Positions 54,423-64,000 of a DNA stretch of 64,000 bases are shown here, piece after piece; position 1 is the first letter of the stretch; each line of letters opens with the position of its first letter. This DNA is from Deinococcus psychrotolerans. Lineage in GTDB: Bacteria > Deinococcota > Deinococci > Deinococcales > Deinococcaceae. Where the stretch lies: NCBI RefSeq assembly GCF_003860465.1, contig NZ_CP034183.1:2497501-2561500 (forward strand), written 5' to 3'. The notes beneath the pieces are model-generated. The model had not been told where the DNA came from. It saw nothing but the letters and a program-made list of their open reading frames with translations, and did no database searches. Position numbers and translations under genes: made by a program.

Positions 54423-55547
54423 TCAGTCGGCGGCGATCAGCTCCGGTGTCCGCTCTTCTTGCGGCAGGGCGCTCTTGACTTCCCGCAGAGCCGAGTGGAT
54501 GATGGCCAGCGCAATGGACATGCTGAGCATGCTGGAAAAGCCGTAACTCACCAGCGGCAGCGGCACGCCGGTCACCGGGAAAATGCCCGCCGCCACCGCC
54601 AGATTGACAAACGCCTGCCCCACGATCATGTACATCGCGCCGGTGGCCATGATGCTGGCTCCGTGCAAATTGGGCGTCATCGGGCGCACGCGGGCGGCGA
54701 GTTGGGCGACTTGCAGAGCGGTGGAGACCACCAGCCAGTACGCAAACAGCACCATCGTGACGCCCAGCAGGCCGGTGGAAAAGCCCACCGAAGCAATTGC
54801 GAGGTCGGTGTGATCGGCGAAATACGGATAGCGCGGCGCTTCCGGCCCTTGGCCCCAAATGCCGCCGAAACTCAAATCACGGTGGGCCATCCCGATCTGG
54901 TCAAGTCCTTTGACCGCCACGCTTTCGCTGACTTTGTCCCGCGAAATGAATGTTAAAAAGCGTTCCAAAATATAAGGATTGCGTTCTAAATAAATACTCA
55001 AAATAGGTAAGGCCAGCAGCGCCAACGCAAACAGCAGCGCCGTGATGTTGGTAAAGCGCACTCCGGCGGCGTACATCAGCACGATGCCCAGAGAGAACAT
55101 CAGTACAGTGGTGCCCAAGTCCGGTTCGATCAGCACCAATAACGTGGTCAGGGCGATCATACCGGTGGCCGAAATCAGCTTGCGGTAAACCCCCCGCCGA
55201 GCAAAAAAGCTGGCCAGCATCAAAATGAGGCTGAGTTTGGCAAATTCAGACGGTTGAAATTGAAAAATGCCGCTGAACAACCACCGCTTGGTGCCGGATG
55301 AAGTGGCGGTGCCGTGACCGATAAAGAACACCAAAACCAGCAGCACCAAACTCACCAACCAAGCGGGTGTGGCCAACTTGAGAAACACTTTGGGCCGCAG
55401 TTGAGAGAGGCCGACCGTGATCAGGATGGCCAGCACCGCTTTGAAAGCTTGATCCGGCAAGTTTTCCGGATCGGCGGTGCCGACGGCCAGCGTACCCAGC
55501 ACCAGCAGCAGCACCTGAGCCAGCAGCAAATTGGCACTCATATTCAC
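54423..55547 (-). CDS. ftsW: Peptidoglycan glycosyltransferase FtsW (SEDS family)
   Basis: 374 aa from the GTG at 55547, which overlaps the murD stop (GTGA) and has GAGG 7 nt upstream; an ATG two codons later is the alternative. There are ten membrane helices. The SEDS signature includes F-Q-P-S-E-F-A-K and Y-F-A-D-H-T-D-L-A-I-A, the latter with the conserved Asp of the large extracytoplasmic loop. The next segment reads S-V-G-F-S-T-G-L-L-G, where FtsW usually has G-E-E-x-G. P-L-P-L-V-S-Y-G near the end is typical. It polymerises septal glycan strands with a class B PBP. Confidence 0.93.
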   Translation of the reverse strand: MNMSANLLLAQVLLLVLGTLAVGTADPENLPDQAFKAVLAILITVGLSQLRPKVFLKLATPAWLVSLVLLVLVFFIGHGTATSSGTKRWLFSGIFQFQPSEFAKLSLILMLASFFARRGVYRKLISATGMIALTTLLVLIEPDLGTTVLMFSLGIVLMYAAGVRFTNITALLFALALLALPILSIYLERNPYILERFLTFISRDKVSESVAVKGLDQIGMAHRDLSFGGIWGQGPEAPRYPYFADHTDLAIASVGFSTGLLGVTMVLFAYWLVVSTALQVAQLAARVRPMTPNLHGASIMATGAMYMIVGQAFVNLAVAAGIFPVTGVPLPLVSYGFSSMLSMSIALAIIHSALREVKSALPQEERTPELIAAD

Positions 55548-56947
55548 GTGTTGACCTCGCTTGTTTGGCGTGCGTCCCGTGACTCGATCCAAGTCTGCGC
55601 CGCTTTGGTAAAGGATGCGCCGCGCTCGGCGTAATCGCGGTAGAGATCGAAACTGGTGCCGATGGGAGCCAGCAGCACCGTGCCGCTCCCGTCCAAAGTC
55701 TCGGCAGCCAACCGCACGGCTTCTTGCATGGTCACCTCCGCACCTTGTCCGGTAAAGGGCACCACCACGAACGGCAAGCCCAACGCCTCTGCCAATTTGG
55801 GGCCGTCTTCACCAAAAGCGATCACGCGGCGGACTTTACCGGCAGCGGCTCGGCGCAGCGGCTCAAGGTCTGCGCCTTTGTCGCGCCCGCCGACCAGCCA
55901 AGCAATCGGGGCCTTGGCTTGCTCCAGCGCCGACTGCACCGCCACCGTGCGGGTGGCAATCGAGTCGTTGACGAAGCGCAGATCATTCCAATGGGCCACC
56001 GTTTCAAAGCGGCCCTTGACTGGCTGGGCCGTTCTCAAAGCCTGTTTGAATACCTCGGGCAAGACGGGACGGCCCAACTGCTTCAGCAAGCTCTCTGCCG
56101 CCAGAATTGCTGCCGCCGCGTTGGCCGGATGCACGCCTTCGGGCAGTTCGCTGACGTCCAGCACCGCCGAGCCGTCTGCAAGGTGCAAGTGGGCGGCGTC
56201 AAAATGCAGAATCTGGGCCTGCGTTGTGACGCTTAAGCCAGTCGGCACGATCAAGCAGTCGCCGGAGCGCTGGGCGCGGGTGATGTTGAGTTTGGCGGCG
56301 TGATAAGCCTCGACGGTTTTGTGGCGGTCGAGGTGGTCGCTGGCCAGATTGGTGATGACGGCCACACGCGGCGCAAAGCTGCTGACCCGTTCGAGCTGAA
56401 AACTCGACAGCTCCACCACCGCCGCGTCCACGCCGTCCATGATGTCGAGCAGCGGCGGGTCGATGTTGCCGCCTTCGCGGGCGTTCAGGCCGCTGGCACG
56501 CAGCAGTTGGGCAATCAAAACGGTGGTGCTGCCTTTGCCCGCCGTGCCGGTGACGCCCACCATCGGCACCTGCGGATAAGCGCGGGCGGCCAGTTCCGCT
56601 TCGCCGATAATTTCTGCGCCCCGCTGCCGGAGCGCCTCCAAATCGGGATGGTCGATCGGCACACCCGGCGCGGCCACCACCGTGGTGTAAGCGTGGGTGA
56701 GGTCGGCGTGAATGCGGTCGGCTGGCGTGAGGTCGGCTCGGGCAAAGCCGAATTGCGCGGCCAGATCAAAGTCTTCGGCGCTGGGACGGGCATCGAACCA
56801 ATCGGCGCTTTGTTGGGTACGGGCCAGAAATCTGAGCACGCCGCGTCCGCTGCGGCCCAACCCATACACCAGGGTCTGGGGCCGTGCGTGCGGCGAAAAA
56901 TGCGGAGCAGCAGGTTCAGTAGTAGCAGGGTCAGGAGAAGGTGTCAC
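55544..56947 (-). CDS. murD: UDP-N-acetylmuramoylalanine--D-glutamate ligase MurD
   Basis: 467 aa from the GTG at 56947, fixed by the -10 TAGGCT that ends 7 nt upstream; the longer frame upstream is Cys-rich and not protein-like. It adds D-Glu to UDP-MurNAc-Ala. N-terminal V-Y-G-L-G-R-S-G-R-G; E-L-S-S-F-Q-L-E is the MurD-specific segment; I-T-N-L-A-S-D-H-L-D-R-H and N-D-S-I-A-T follow. The ATP loop reads G-T-A-G-K-G-S-T-T, with an extra Gly after the Lys compared with the usual G-T-N-G-K-(S/T)-T. First gene of the cluster. Confidence 0.95.
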   Translation of the reverse strand: MTPSPDPATTEPAAPHFSPHARPQTLVYGLGRSGRGVLRFLARTQQSADWFDARPSAEDFDLAAQFGFARADLTPADRIHADLTHAYTTVVAAPGVPIDHPDLEALRQRGAEIIGEAELAARAYPQVPMVGVTGTAGKGSTTVLIAQLLRASGLNAREGGNIDPPLLDIMDGVDAAVVELSSFQLERVSSFAPRVAVITNLASDHLDRHKTVEAYHAAKLNITRAQRSGDCLIVPTGLSVTTQAQILHFDAAHLHLADGSAVLDVSELPEGVHPANAAAAILAAESLLKQLGRPVLPEVFKQALRTAQPVKGRFETVAHWNDLRFVNDSIATRTVAVQSALEQAKAPIAWLVGGRDKGADLEPLRRAAAGKVRRVIAFGEDGPKLAEALGLPFVVVPFTGQGAEVTMQEAVRLAAETLDGSGTVLLAPIGTSFDLYRDYAERGASFTKAAQTWIESRDARQTSEVNT

Positions 56948-56954
56948 GCCACTC

Positions 56955-56960
56955 AGCCTA
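56955..56960 (-). promoter_or_regulatory. Leaderless promoter of murD-ftsW
   Basis: TAGGCT on the minus strand ends 7 nt before the GTG at 56947. This spacing is the reason for preferring that start. Confidence 0.6.
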
Positions 56961-57083
56961 GCGCAGTGTGGGCAATAAAGTGCGCCGCAACTGCAAGGCC
57001 AGAGGCCAAAGCCGGTTGAGAAAGCCGCCAAGTTAGTCCAAAGTGGCCGCGTCTCCTTGAACGGCGGGGTATTCTCCTCAATT

Positions 57084-57926
57084 ATGAGTGCACTTCTTCA
57101 ACCGAATTTGACCCAAGCACAACTCACCCAGCCGCTTGCCGTGGTGGACGCCTTCACCTCCCGCGCTTACAGCGGTAACCCGGCGGGCGTGTGCTTGCTG
57201 GACGAACTTGCGCCGCCCGACTGGATGCAGCGGGTGGCGTGCGAACTCAACCACGCCGAAACCGCTTTCGTCTGGCCGCTGCCCTCACATCAGTACAGCC
57301 TGCGTTGGTTCACCCCGGTTATCGAGGTGGACTTGTGCGGGCACGCGACGTTGGCGGCCGCCCATTGGCTGTGGCAAAGCGGAGCGCTCGCGGGCGATGC
57401 GGCGGCGCACTTTGAAACCCTCAGCGGCCCGCTCAGCGCGGTGAAACGGGGCGAGTGGATCGAGCTGGACTTTCCCGCCGAACTCGCCACCGAAGTTCAG
57501 CCGCCGGTGGATATGGCCGCGCTGTTGGGAGCGCAGCCGCTGTGGATAGGTGCCAACCGCCTCGACTATCTGGTGGAGCTGCCCAGCGCGGAGCAGGTGC
57601 GGAGCCTTACACCAGATCTGGCCCACTTTGGGCCGCTGGGTAAACGCGGCGTGATCGTAACAGCAGCGGGCGATGAGGGCTACGATATCGTTTCACGCGG
57701 CTTTTTCCCAAATCTGGGCATCCCCGAAGACCCCGTGACCGGCTCGGCCCACTGCGCCCTCGCGCCGTATTGGGCGGCCAAGTTGGGAAAGAGCGAACTC
57801 AGCGCTTATCAAGCCTCAGCGCGTGGTGGAGAGTTGCGGCTGCGTTTAGAAGGCGAGCGGGTCAAGTTACTCGGCCAAGCTGTGATTACTTTGGAAGGCC
57901 GCATAGCGGGGCCGCCAAAGGTCTAG
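57084..57926 (+). CDS. PhzF-family isomerase-like protein
   Basis: 280 aa from the ATG at 57084. The PhzF fold is marked by V-V-D-A-F-T-x-x-x-Y-S-G-N-P-A-G-V, N-H-A-E-T-A-F (the active-site Glu), V-D-L-C-G-H-A-T-L-A-A-A-H and D-P-V-T-G-S-A-H-C-A-L-A-P-Y-W. PhzF itself isomerises a phenazine precursor; most relatives have unknown substrates, and no phenazine genes are near. The -10 TATTCT (57070-57075) ends 8 nt before the ATG. Its stop overlaps the next gene's stop by 4 bp. Confidence 0.92.
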   Translation: MSALLQPNLTQAQLTQPLAVVDAFTSRAYSGNPAGVCLLDELAPPDWMQRVACELNHAETAFVWPLPSHQYSLRWFTPVIEVDLCGHATLAAAHWLWQSGALAGDAAAHFETLSGPLSAVKRGEWIELDFPAELATEVQPPVDMAALLGAQPLWIGANRLDYLVELPSAEQVRSLTPDLAHFGPLGKRGVIVTAAGDEGYDIVSRGFFPNLGIPEDPVTGSAHCALAPYWAAKLGKSELSAYQASARGGELRLRLEGERVKLLGQAVITLEGRIAGPPKV

Positions 57927-58792
57927 CTTTCTTGGCTTGCCAACAGCTGCTCCACCCACGCCAGCATTTTGGCCGTCACTTCTGCTTGCACGGTGTCGTT
58001 AAACAGCTCGTGGTAACCGCCCTCCACTTCGAGGTAATCGATGGCCGGTCTAGGGGTGCGGGCCGTTCCCGCCGTCTGTGCAAAGCGCTGCGAGCCGCGC
58101 ACGTCAGCGAGGCGGTCGGCGGTGCCGTGCAGCACCAAGGTGGGCAAGCGCCACTGCGGATACTCGGCGCTGAGTTGGCGGCTGAGGCGCAGCATGCTGG
58201 CGGCGGTCAGGGCCGGAACTTTGCCCCGGTAGACTTGCGGGTCGTTGTCGTAAGCGCTGACTTCTTCGGGGAGGCGCGACAAGCCGCCCGATTCCAACAC
58301 GGTAACCGGCAAACTGGGAAAGAACCGTCCCAGCACGCCGCTGAGCGCTTTGAGAACCGCGCTTTCGTCTTCGCCAACCAACAGCAGCGGGCTGGACAAA
58401 ATCACGCCCGCAAGGCCGCGTGGGTCGCGCAGCACCGAAGCCGCCGTGATGAGGCCGCCCATGCTGTGACCAAAGGCGATCAGCGGCACCTGGAGTTCTT
58501 GCAGCGCTTCCCGCGCCCGCAAATGGTCGCTGACCAACACGTCCATATCCACCACTGCCCGTGCGCCGGGCGACTGGCCGTGTCCGCGCTGATCGTAGGT
58601 ATACACGCTCACGCCCACTTGGTTCAGTGCGGCGATGACGCGGCTGTAGCGGCCAAGGTGCTCGGCGTAGCCGTGGGTGAGCAGCACGGCGGCCCGCTCA
58701 TTGGGCGCGGCGAACACCGTACCGTGGAGAGAGGGGCCGCCCGAAGCAAACGGCCAAGGCTGAGCAGACGCGGGCAGCGCAGGTTGTGACAT
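57923..58792 (-). CDS. Alpha/beta hydrolase, monoacylglycerol-lipase-like
   Basis: 289 aa from MSQPALP. The fold is shown by L-L-T-H-G-Y-A-E-H (oxyanion strand), D-Q-R-G-H-G-Q-S-P-G, the nucleophile elbow G-H-S-M-G-G (Ser about residue 113), the Asp in H-G-T-A-D-R-L, and the catalytic His in G-G-Y-H-E-L-F-N-D. This pattern matches the monoglyceride lipase/lysophospholipase branch. CAGACT, 6 nt before the ATG, may be a weak leaderless -10. Its stop overlaps the PhzF gene's stop by 4 bp. Confidence 0.9.
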   Translation of the reverse strand: MSQPALPASAQPWPFASGGPSLHGTVFAAPNERAAVLLTHGYAEHLGRYSRVIAALNQVGVSVYTYDQRGHGQSPGARAVVDMDVLVSDHLRAREALQELQVPLIAFGHSMGGLITAASVLRDPRGLAGVILSSPLLLVGEDESAVLKALSGVLGRFFPSLPVTVLESGGLSRLPEEVSAYDNDPQVYRGKVPALTAASMLRLSRQLSAEYPQWRLPTLVLHGTADRLADVRGSQRFAQTAGTARTPRPAIDYLEVEGGYHELFNDTVQAEVTAKMLAWVEQLLASQES

Positions 58793-58896
58793 GCCCGCAG
58801 TCTGACATGGCGGCAGTCCAAAGCCAAACCACACCGCAGACAAACTACACCGCCGCCAAACCATATCGACGCGCAGCCCTGCACACAAATTTGTAC

Positions 58897-58922
58897 ACAA
58901 AAAAAGCCCGACCACAGCGGGC
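58897..58922 (-). terminator. Terminator-like hairpin with a T7 tract, minus strand
   Basis: GCCCG pairs with CGGGC, followed on the minus strand by TTTTTTTGTG. It lies 24 bp past the envelope-protein stop. Confidence 0.75.
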
Positions 58923-58945
58923 CGGACTTTTGGGTGAAAAATGGT

Positions 58946-60166
58946 TTAGAAGCGGAACTTCAGGCCAGCGGCAATCGAGCTGATGTTGTCGTTGGTGCCG
59001 TCGAAGTAGTAGTGCTGACGGGCTTCGCCGAACAGAGCGATACGGTCGATGATGCGGTAGTCGACGCCCACCAGCAATTCGCCGAAGGTGGAGCCTTTGT
59101 TGGTGCTGTTGGCGGTTGCCGGACGGTCGAAGTTGTAGCCGCCGCCCACGCCGAGGATGCCGTCAAAGCGTCCGGTGGTGCCCCGGTACGTGACCAAGCC
59201 CGAAGCGCTGTTACCGGGGGTGCTGCCGCTGACTTTGATGTCGCCGGTCAAGCGGACGCCGAAGTTGCCGAACAGCGAGTCGTTGCCGACCATCACGCGG
59301 GCCATCGTGCCGACGCTGTTTTGCAGCACGCCGTAGTACGAAGCGCCAATGTAGTTGCCGTAGCGGAACGGCGCGGCGGGCGGCACGAAATCGCGGCCGG
59401 CAGCACCCTGCGGGCCAACTTCGCCCTGAATGCCTTGTGGGCCGGCTGCGCCTGTGGGGCCTGCCGGGCCTTGTGCGCCGTCGGCTCCGTCAGCACCATC
59501 TGCGCCGTCGGCTCCATCAGCACCGTCAGCGCCTGCCGGGCCGGCTGCACCTGCGGGGCCTGCCGGGCCTTGTGCGCCGTCGGCTCCGTCAGCACCATCT
59601 GCGCCGTCAGCGCCTGCCGGGCCAGCTTCTCCGGGAATTCCAGCCGCACCTGCCATGCCGCTGCCGCCTTCAGCGGGCATGTTGTCCATGGCCGCTTGCA
59701 GCGCCGCAATCTGGCTTTGCAAATCGGCGATGGTCTGGTCTTGGGCGTCAACCCGCGCGGTCAGTTCTTTGAGGCCGTCGAGGGCTTGCTGCACGCCCTG
59801 GCGTAGGGTTTCAAGCTCAGCAGGATCGAAGGTGGTTTGGTTCGCGGGCAATTGAGCCAGCAAACGGGCCAGCACCTGCGCCACTTCTTGGCGGGTGATG
59901 GCATTACACCAATCAAAGCTGCCGTCGGGATAGCCGATAAACAGGCCCTTGGACGTGACCAGATCGATGGCTTGCTTGGCCCAGCCGCCTTCGGTGCAGG
60001 CGGGCATCGTCATGGCCGGTTTGGGCATGGGGGGCGCGGGCTTGACAGCGGGCATGACCGGGGCGGGTTTAACAGGAGTGACGATGGGTGCGGGGCCAGC
60101 GCCACCGGCCAAAGCCGAGCTGCCGATCATCAAGGTGAGAGTGGTGCTCATCAATTTGTGCTTCAT
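58946..60166 (-). CDS. SLH-domain envelope protein with a collagen-like segment and a beta-barrel C-terminus
   Basis: 406 aa; GGAGGAACT precedes the ATG at 60166. In order: a signal peptide (ending A-L-A), a Pro/Ala/Lys-rich linker (about 22-55), an SLH domain (about 57-105; G-L-F-I-G-Y-P-D-G-S-F, I-T-R-Q-E-V-A-Q-V-L-A-R-L), and a coiled coil (about 110-160). About 30 Gly-X-Y triplets follow (about 165-255), rich in Gly-Ala-Asp and Gly-Pro-Ala. A beta-rich domain ends in K-F-R-F, as outer-membrane barrels do. SLH domains bind peptidoglycan-linked polymer, so the protein may tether the outer membrane to the wall. The collagen-like segment could trimerise it as a rod. Confidence 0.9.
   Translation of the reverse strand: MKHKLMSTTLTLMIGSSALAGGAGPAPIVTPVKPAPVMPAVKPAPPMPKPAMTMPACTEGGWAKQAIDLVTSKGLFIGYPDGSFDWCNAITRQEVAQVLARLLAQLPANQTTFDPAELETLRQGVQQALDGLKELTARVDAQDQTIADLQSQIAALQAAMDNMPAEGGSGMAGAAGIPGEAGPAGADGADGADGADGAQGPAGPAGAAGPAGADGADGADGADGADGADGAQGPAGPTGAAGPQGIQGEVGPQGAAGRDFVPPAAPFRYGNYIGASYYGVLQNSVGTMARVMVGNDSLFGNFGVRLTGDIKVSGSTPGNSASGLVTYRGTTGRFDGILGVGGGYNFDRPATANSTNKGSTFGELLVGVDYRIIDRIALFGEARQHYYFDGTNDNISSIAAGLKFRF
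59456..59608. repeat. Internal direct repeat coding the Gly-X-Y segment
   Basis: A 54-bp unit at 59456-59509 recurs at 59555-59608 (period 99 bp), with further partial copies of the GGCGCAGATGGTGCTGAC type between. Such repeats can change copy number, so triplet count may vary between strains. Confidence 0.75.
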
Positions 60167-60504
60167 AGTTCCTCCAAGGTGAGAGTGGATCGGACAAGCC
60201 AGACAAACCGGCTGCGCTGCTAAGGGTGCCACTTTACTCACATCTAGGGTCAATTGTGTCACATAACCCCGGCTGGGCATGACACTTGCCTAACTGAGTC
60301 TTTATGTATAGCACTCCGGAGCGTTTGCCGCTGGGGGGGGCGGCAGCGGTCTGCTGGGCTTCCCGGCGGGATTTTGCTCCTGCTCGGAGCAGCCTTCAAG
60401 TACTCTGAAGGCCAACTCTGTCATATTTGGCCAACCACGCTTCCTGAAGGTCTCCAGAGCGTGTTTTCACCTTGCAAGCTTCTTTAAGGTGTCTCATAAA
60501 AACT
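60167..60504. other. Divergent intergenic region, no gene seen
   Basis: The gap between the envelope-protein start (minus) and the OsmC gene (plus) holds no convincing ORF or RNA gene. TAAAGT and TTGACC occur on the minus strand upstream of the envelope gene, but not at standard spacing, so I do not call a promoter. A run of eight to nine G lies near 60335. Confidence 0.5.
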
Positions 60505-60945
60505 ATGGCCACTATCGAACGCAAAGCAAACGCCCGCTGGACAGGCGACCTCCGAAACGGCAAAGGTACACTCAGCAGCGGCAGCGGCGTCCTTCAAGAA
60601 ACGCCCTACAGCTTTCACACCCGTTTTGAAGACGCTCCCGGCACCAACCCCGAAGAACTCTTGGCGGCGGCCCACAGCGGCTGCTTTACCATGCAGCTCT
60701 CGGCCCTGCTCGCGGCTGATGGCCACCCCGCCCGCTTACTGGCCACCGACGCCACCTGCGTGATGGAGCCCGACGGCGCAGGCTTTAAGATCACCAAAAT
60801 GAAGTTGATGGTGCGCGGCTCGGTGGACGGCCTCGACCCAGCCGGTTTTGAAGCGCAGGTCACCAAAGCCGCCGAGATGTGCCCGCTGAGCCAGATCATG
60901 AAAGGCAACGTGGAAATTGAGCACGAAGCGGTGCTGGAGAACTAA
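60505..60945 (+). CDS. osmC: OsmC-type organic hydroperoxide reductase
   Basis: 146 aa from MATIERK, the usual size. It reduces organic hydroperoxides with two cysteines in the cytosol. The two redox Cys are conserved: Cys60 in H-S-G-C-F-T and Cys126 in [19 protein letters not shown] and the T-x-x-C-V segment place it in the OsmC subgroup rather than Ohr. The upstream context gives no clear -10 or ribosome site. Confidence 0.92.
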   Translation: MATIERKANARWTGDLRNGKGTLSSGSGVLQETPYSFHTRFEDAPGTNPEELLAAAHSGCFTMQLSALLAADGHPARLLATDATCVMEPDGAGFKITKMKLMVRGSVDGLDPAGFEAQVTKAAEMCPLSQIMKGNVEIEHEAVLEN

Positions 60946-60966
60946 GCCCCGTCCGCCTGAACATTT

Positions 60967-60993
60967 GCCCCGGCTGAGTGCTGGGGCTTTTTT
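60967..60993 (+). terminator. Terminator after osmC
   Basis: GCCCC pairs with GGGGC around an 11-nt loop, followed by six T. Confidence 0.85.
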
Positions 60994-61089
60994 GTTGCGT
61001 CCGTGTCTGAGCTGGGTACGGGTTTCGGCATCGCCGAGTCTTAATAAAGAGTGGACGCTTCCAACTTAAGGTTCTCTAGAATAAGACGC

Positions 61090-62790
<1,701 letters not shown>

Positions 62791-62804
62791 GTTTGGGAAG
62801 TGGT

Positions 62805-62847
62805 AAGAGGGGCGAAAAAGGATTGGCTTTTCCTCTTCACCCCTCTT
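62805..62847. terminator. Bidirectional terminator between treS and the next gene
   Basis: AAGAGGGG pairs with CCCCTCTT; an inner AAAAGGA/TTTCCT pairing extends it, followed by TCTTC. Confidence 0.65.
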
Positions 62848-62867
62848 TCTTCATTCTCTAAAACTGT

Positions 62868-63437
62868 TTACGGGAGCCGCTGGGCCAATTGGTCGAACAC
62901 GAAGTTGGCGGCGTCGGCGCGGTGCGTGTACACCGACCACAAGCTGAAGTCTTGCTGCAACACCAAGTCCGGTGCGCCCTGTGCCTGAATCACCCAGCGG
63001 GCACCGATGTTGGCCCAGGGCACCAGAGCGCCGGGAGCCTGCATCTGCGGCGAGACCCGGATCACGTTTGGGGCGTTGACATCGGTGGTGAAACTGGCAC
63101 CGGGGTAGTGCCGCTTGAGAGCGCCCTGCGAGTCGCGTGACATGGCTCCCAAAACTTCTTTGAGGTCGCTGCCGCCGATCAGTGAAGCATTGCCCTGAAT
63201 CACGGGCGGCAAAATGACGTAGGTGGCGTTTTGAAGTTTCTCGCGGTTAAGTGGCCCCGCCGCCATGACTGGAGCGGCCGCAGGGGCGGGCGGCGTCGGT
63301 GCCGGAGCTGTCGCAGCCGCGGGGGCGGGTGGAGCAGCAGGGTCGGGAGCGGTTTGGGCGAGCGCCGCGCCCAGTAAGGCACAGCTCAGGGCGGCGGCAC
63401 TTGTCAAACGCAGTGGGTTCAGGGAGAGGCGAGTCAT
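62868..63437 (-). CDS. Secreted Pro/Ala-rich protein of unknown function
   Basis: 189 aa from MTRLSLNP. A signal peptide (cleavage likely after A-L-A-Q-T) leads into a Pro/Ala-rich linker (about 28-60). A compact domain follows, with Y-V-I-L-P-P-V-I-Q-G-N-A-S and V-I-R-V-S-P-Q-M-Q. No family is recognised. It is probably periplasmic, and the linker suggests tethering near the envelope. CACAGT, 6 nt before the ATG, is a weak candidate -10. Confidence 0.75.
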   Translation of the reverse strand: MTRLSLNPLRLTSAAALSCALLGAALAQTAPDPAAPPAPAAATAPAPTPPAPAAAPVMAAGPLNREKLQNATYVILPPVIQGNASLIGGSDLKEVLGAMSRDSQGALKRHYPGASFTTDVNAPNVIRVSPQMQAPGALVPWANIGARWVIQAQGAPDLVLQQDFSLWSVYTHRADAANFVFDQLAQRLP

Positions 63438-63571
63438 GGCTTCACTGTGAGCCAAACAAGCTGATGAAAGGTGACCTGTCAGTGAGTTGAGGCGGCCCAG
63501 CGCGTCAGCTCGCCTTCAGTTTGGCAAGCAAGTTCGCCGTTGGCCCTCATCTGGGCGGGTAGCATAGCGGA

Positions 63572-64000
63572 GTGAATGAGCTGCTCAGCACCATGCGCCG
63601 CCTACGTGGGCCCGGCGGTTGCCCCTGGGATCAGGAACAGACCCACCAGACCCTGCGCCCCTACCTGCTCGAAGAAGCTGCTGAGGCCGCCGACGCGATC
63701 TCGGCGGGCGATATGACCGAGTTACCGGCCGAACTCGGCGACGTGCTGCTGCAAGTGGCGTTTCACAGCGTGATCGCTGAGGAAGCGGGCACGTTTAGTT
63801 ACCGAGACGTGGAACAGAGGATCGTGGACAAGCTGGTTCGGCGGCACCCGCACGTGTTCGGTGAGGTTCAGGTGGCGGGTAGCGACGAGGTGATCCGCAA
63901 CTGGCAAAACATCAAAGCTCAGGAGCGCGGTGGTAAACCCCGAAAAGCTGCCGACCAGATTCCGCGTGCGCTGGGAGCACTGGCGCGGGAAGCGCAGGCC
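63572..64000 (+). CDS. mazG: MazG nucleoside triphosphate pyrophosphohydrolase (partial)
   Basis: The first 143 residues; the gene runs off the right edge. It hydrolyses non-canonical or excess (d)NTPs to the monophosphate. The MazG catalytic site is intact: C-P-W-D-x-x-Q-T-H, then E-E-x-x-E (E-E-A-A-E-A-A-D-A-I) and E-L-G-D-V-L-L-Q-V. R-R-H-P-H-V-F-G and W-x-x-I-K follow as in full-length MazG. The start is a GTG at 63572, supported by the -10 TAGCAT (63560-63565), which ends 6 nt earlier. Confidence 0.93.
   Translation, partial: MNELLSTMRRLRGPGGCPWDQEQTHQTLRPYLLEEAAEAADAISAGDMTELPAELGDVLLQVAFHSVIAEEAGTFSYRDVEQRIVDKLVRRHPHVFGEVQVAGSDEVIRNWQNIKAQERGGKPRKAADQIPRALGALAREAQA

Noticed and set aside
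59456..59608. CRISPR-like spacing of repeats
   Set aside because: The repeats are in frame within a coding gene, few in number and without unique spacers.
59437..59855. Pro/Ala/Ser-rich frames antisense to the collagen-like segment
   Set aside because: Produced by the repeated Gly-X-Y codons read backwards.

Overview
The window looks like a chromosomal segment of a Deinococcus or close relative. The reasons are high GC content, leaderless promoters at most genes (a TANNNT -10 box ending 5-8 nt before the start codon), an SLH/coiled-coil/beta-barrel envelope protein of the kind that anchors deinococcal outer layers, a Thermus/archaeal-type prolyl-tRNA synthetase, and a murD-ftsW-murG-murC-murB-ftsQ-ftsA division cluster. 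No search was run, so the genus is an inference.

Region 1-5.85 kb is accessory. It holds the N-terminus of a type I restriction R-subunit-like gene, two tandem paralogous small proteins of unknown function, an unusual SAM-dependent (DNA?) methyltransferase, a dual-specificity-type phosphatase, a 1.3-kb element with perfect 22-bp terminal inverted repeats whose only cargo is an amino-acid-binding protein (no transposase), and a VWA-domain protein. A shared palindrome (TTCGTT-S-AACGAA and a variant) occurs three times here. The region ends at the 5' half of a tRNA-Arg(UCU) gene, cut just after the anticodon loop, which may be a scar from integration of a mobile element.

Region 6-24 kb is mostly housekeeping: a PilT-type ATPase, tRNA-Gly and tRNA-Pro, cyclopropane-fatty-acid synthase, the glcF-glcD-glcE glycolate oxidase operon, an MsbA-like ABC exporter preceded by two candidate small ORFs, a hexapeptide acyltransferase, an MFS transporter, a phosphoesterase whose stop codon lies in a 132-bp MITE-like repeat, a TauE/SafE exporter with its DUF1634 partner, an S41 protease, an RlmI-like methyltransferase and a fumarylacetoacetate hydrolase-family enzyme.

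Region 24-48 kb holds information-processing, repair and metabolic genes: KhpB/Jag, PrmC, an alkyltransferase-like repair protein, two nucleotidyltransferases (one overlapping a NADAR gene), a TetR regulator, ProS, a 2-phosphoglycerate-kinase-like protein with three ATP-cone-like repeats, one KtrA with two tandem KtrB potassium channels, a tRNA methyltransferase, HNH, P450, xanthine phosphoribosyltransferase, acyl-CoA carboxylase, a Nudix protein, CysK and CysS. Just upstream of cysS is the most interesting signal in the window: a leaderless 16-codon leader peptide with Cys-Cys-Gly-Cys, followed by mutually exclusive antiterminator and terminator hairpins. It looks like a cysteine-responsive attenuator.

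Region 48-57 kb is the division and peptidoglycan cluster on the minus strand. Its genes overlap by 4-10 bp, there is an internal terminator between ftsW and murG, and ftsZ does not follow ftsA. Region 57-64 kb carries a PhzF-like protein, an alpha/beta hydrolase, the collagen-like envelope protein, an OsmC-type peroxidase, trehalose synthase, a secreted Pro/Ala-rich protein and a MazG gene that runs off the end.
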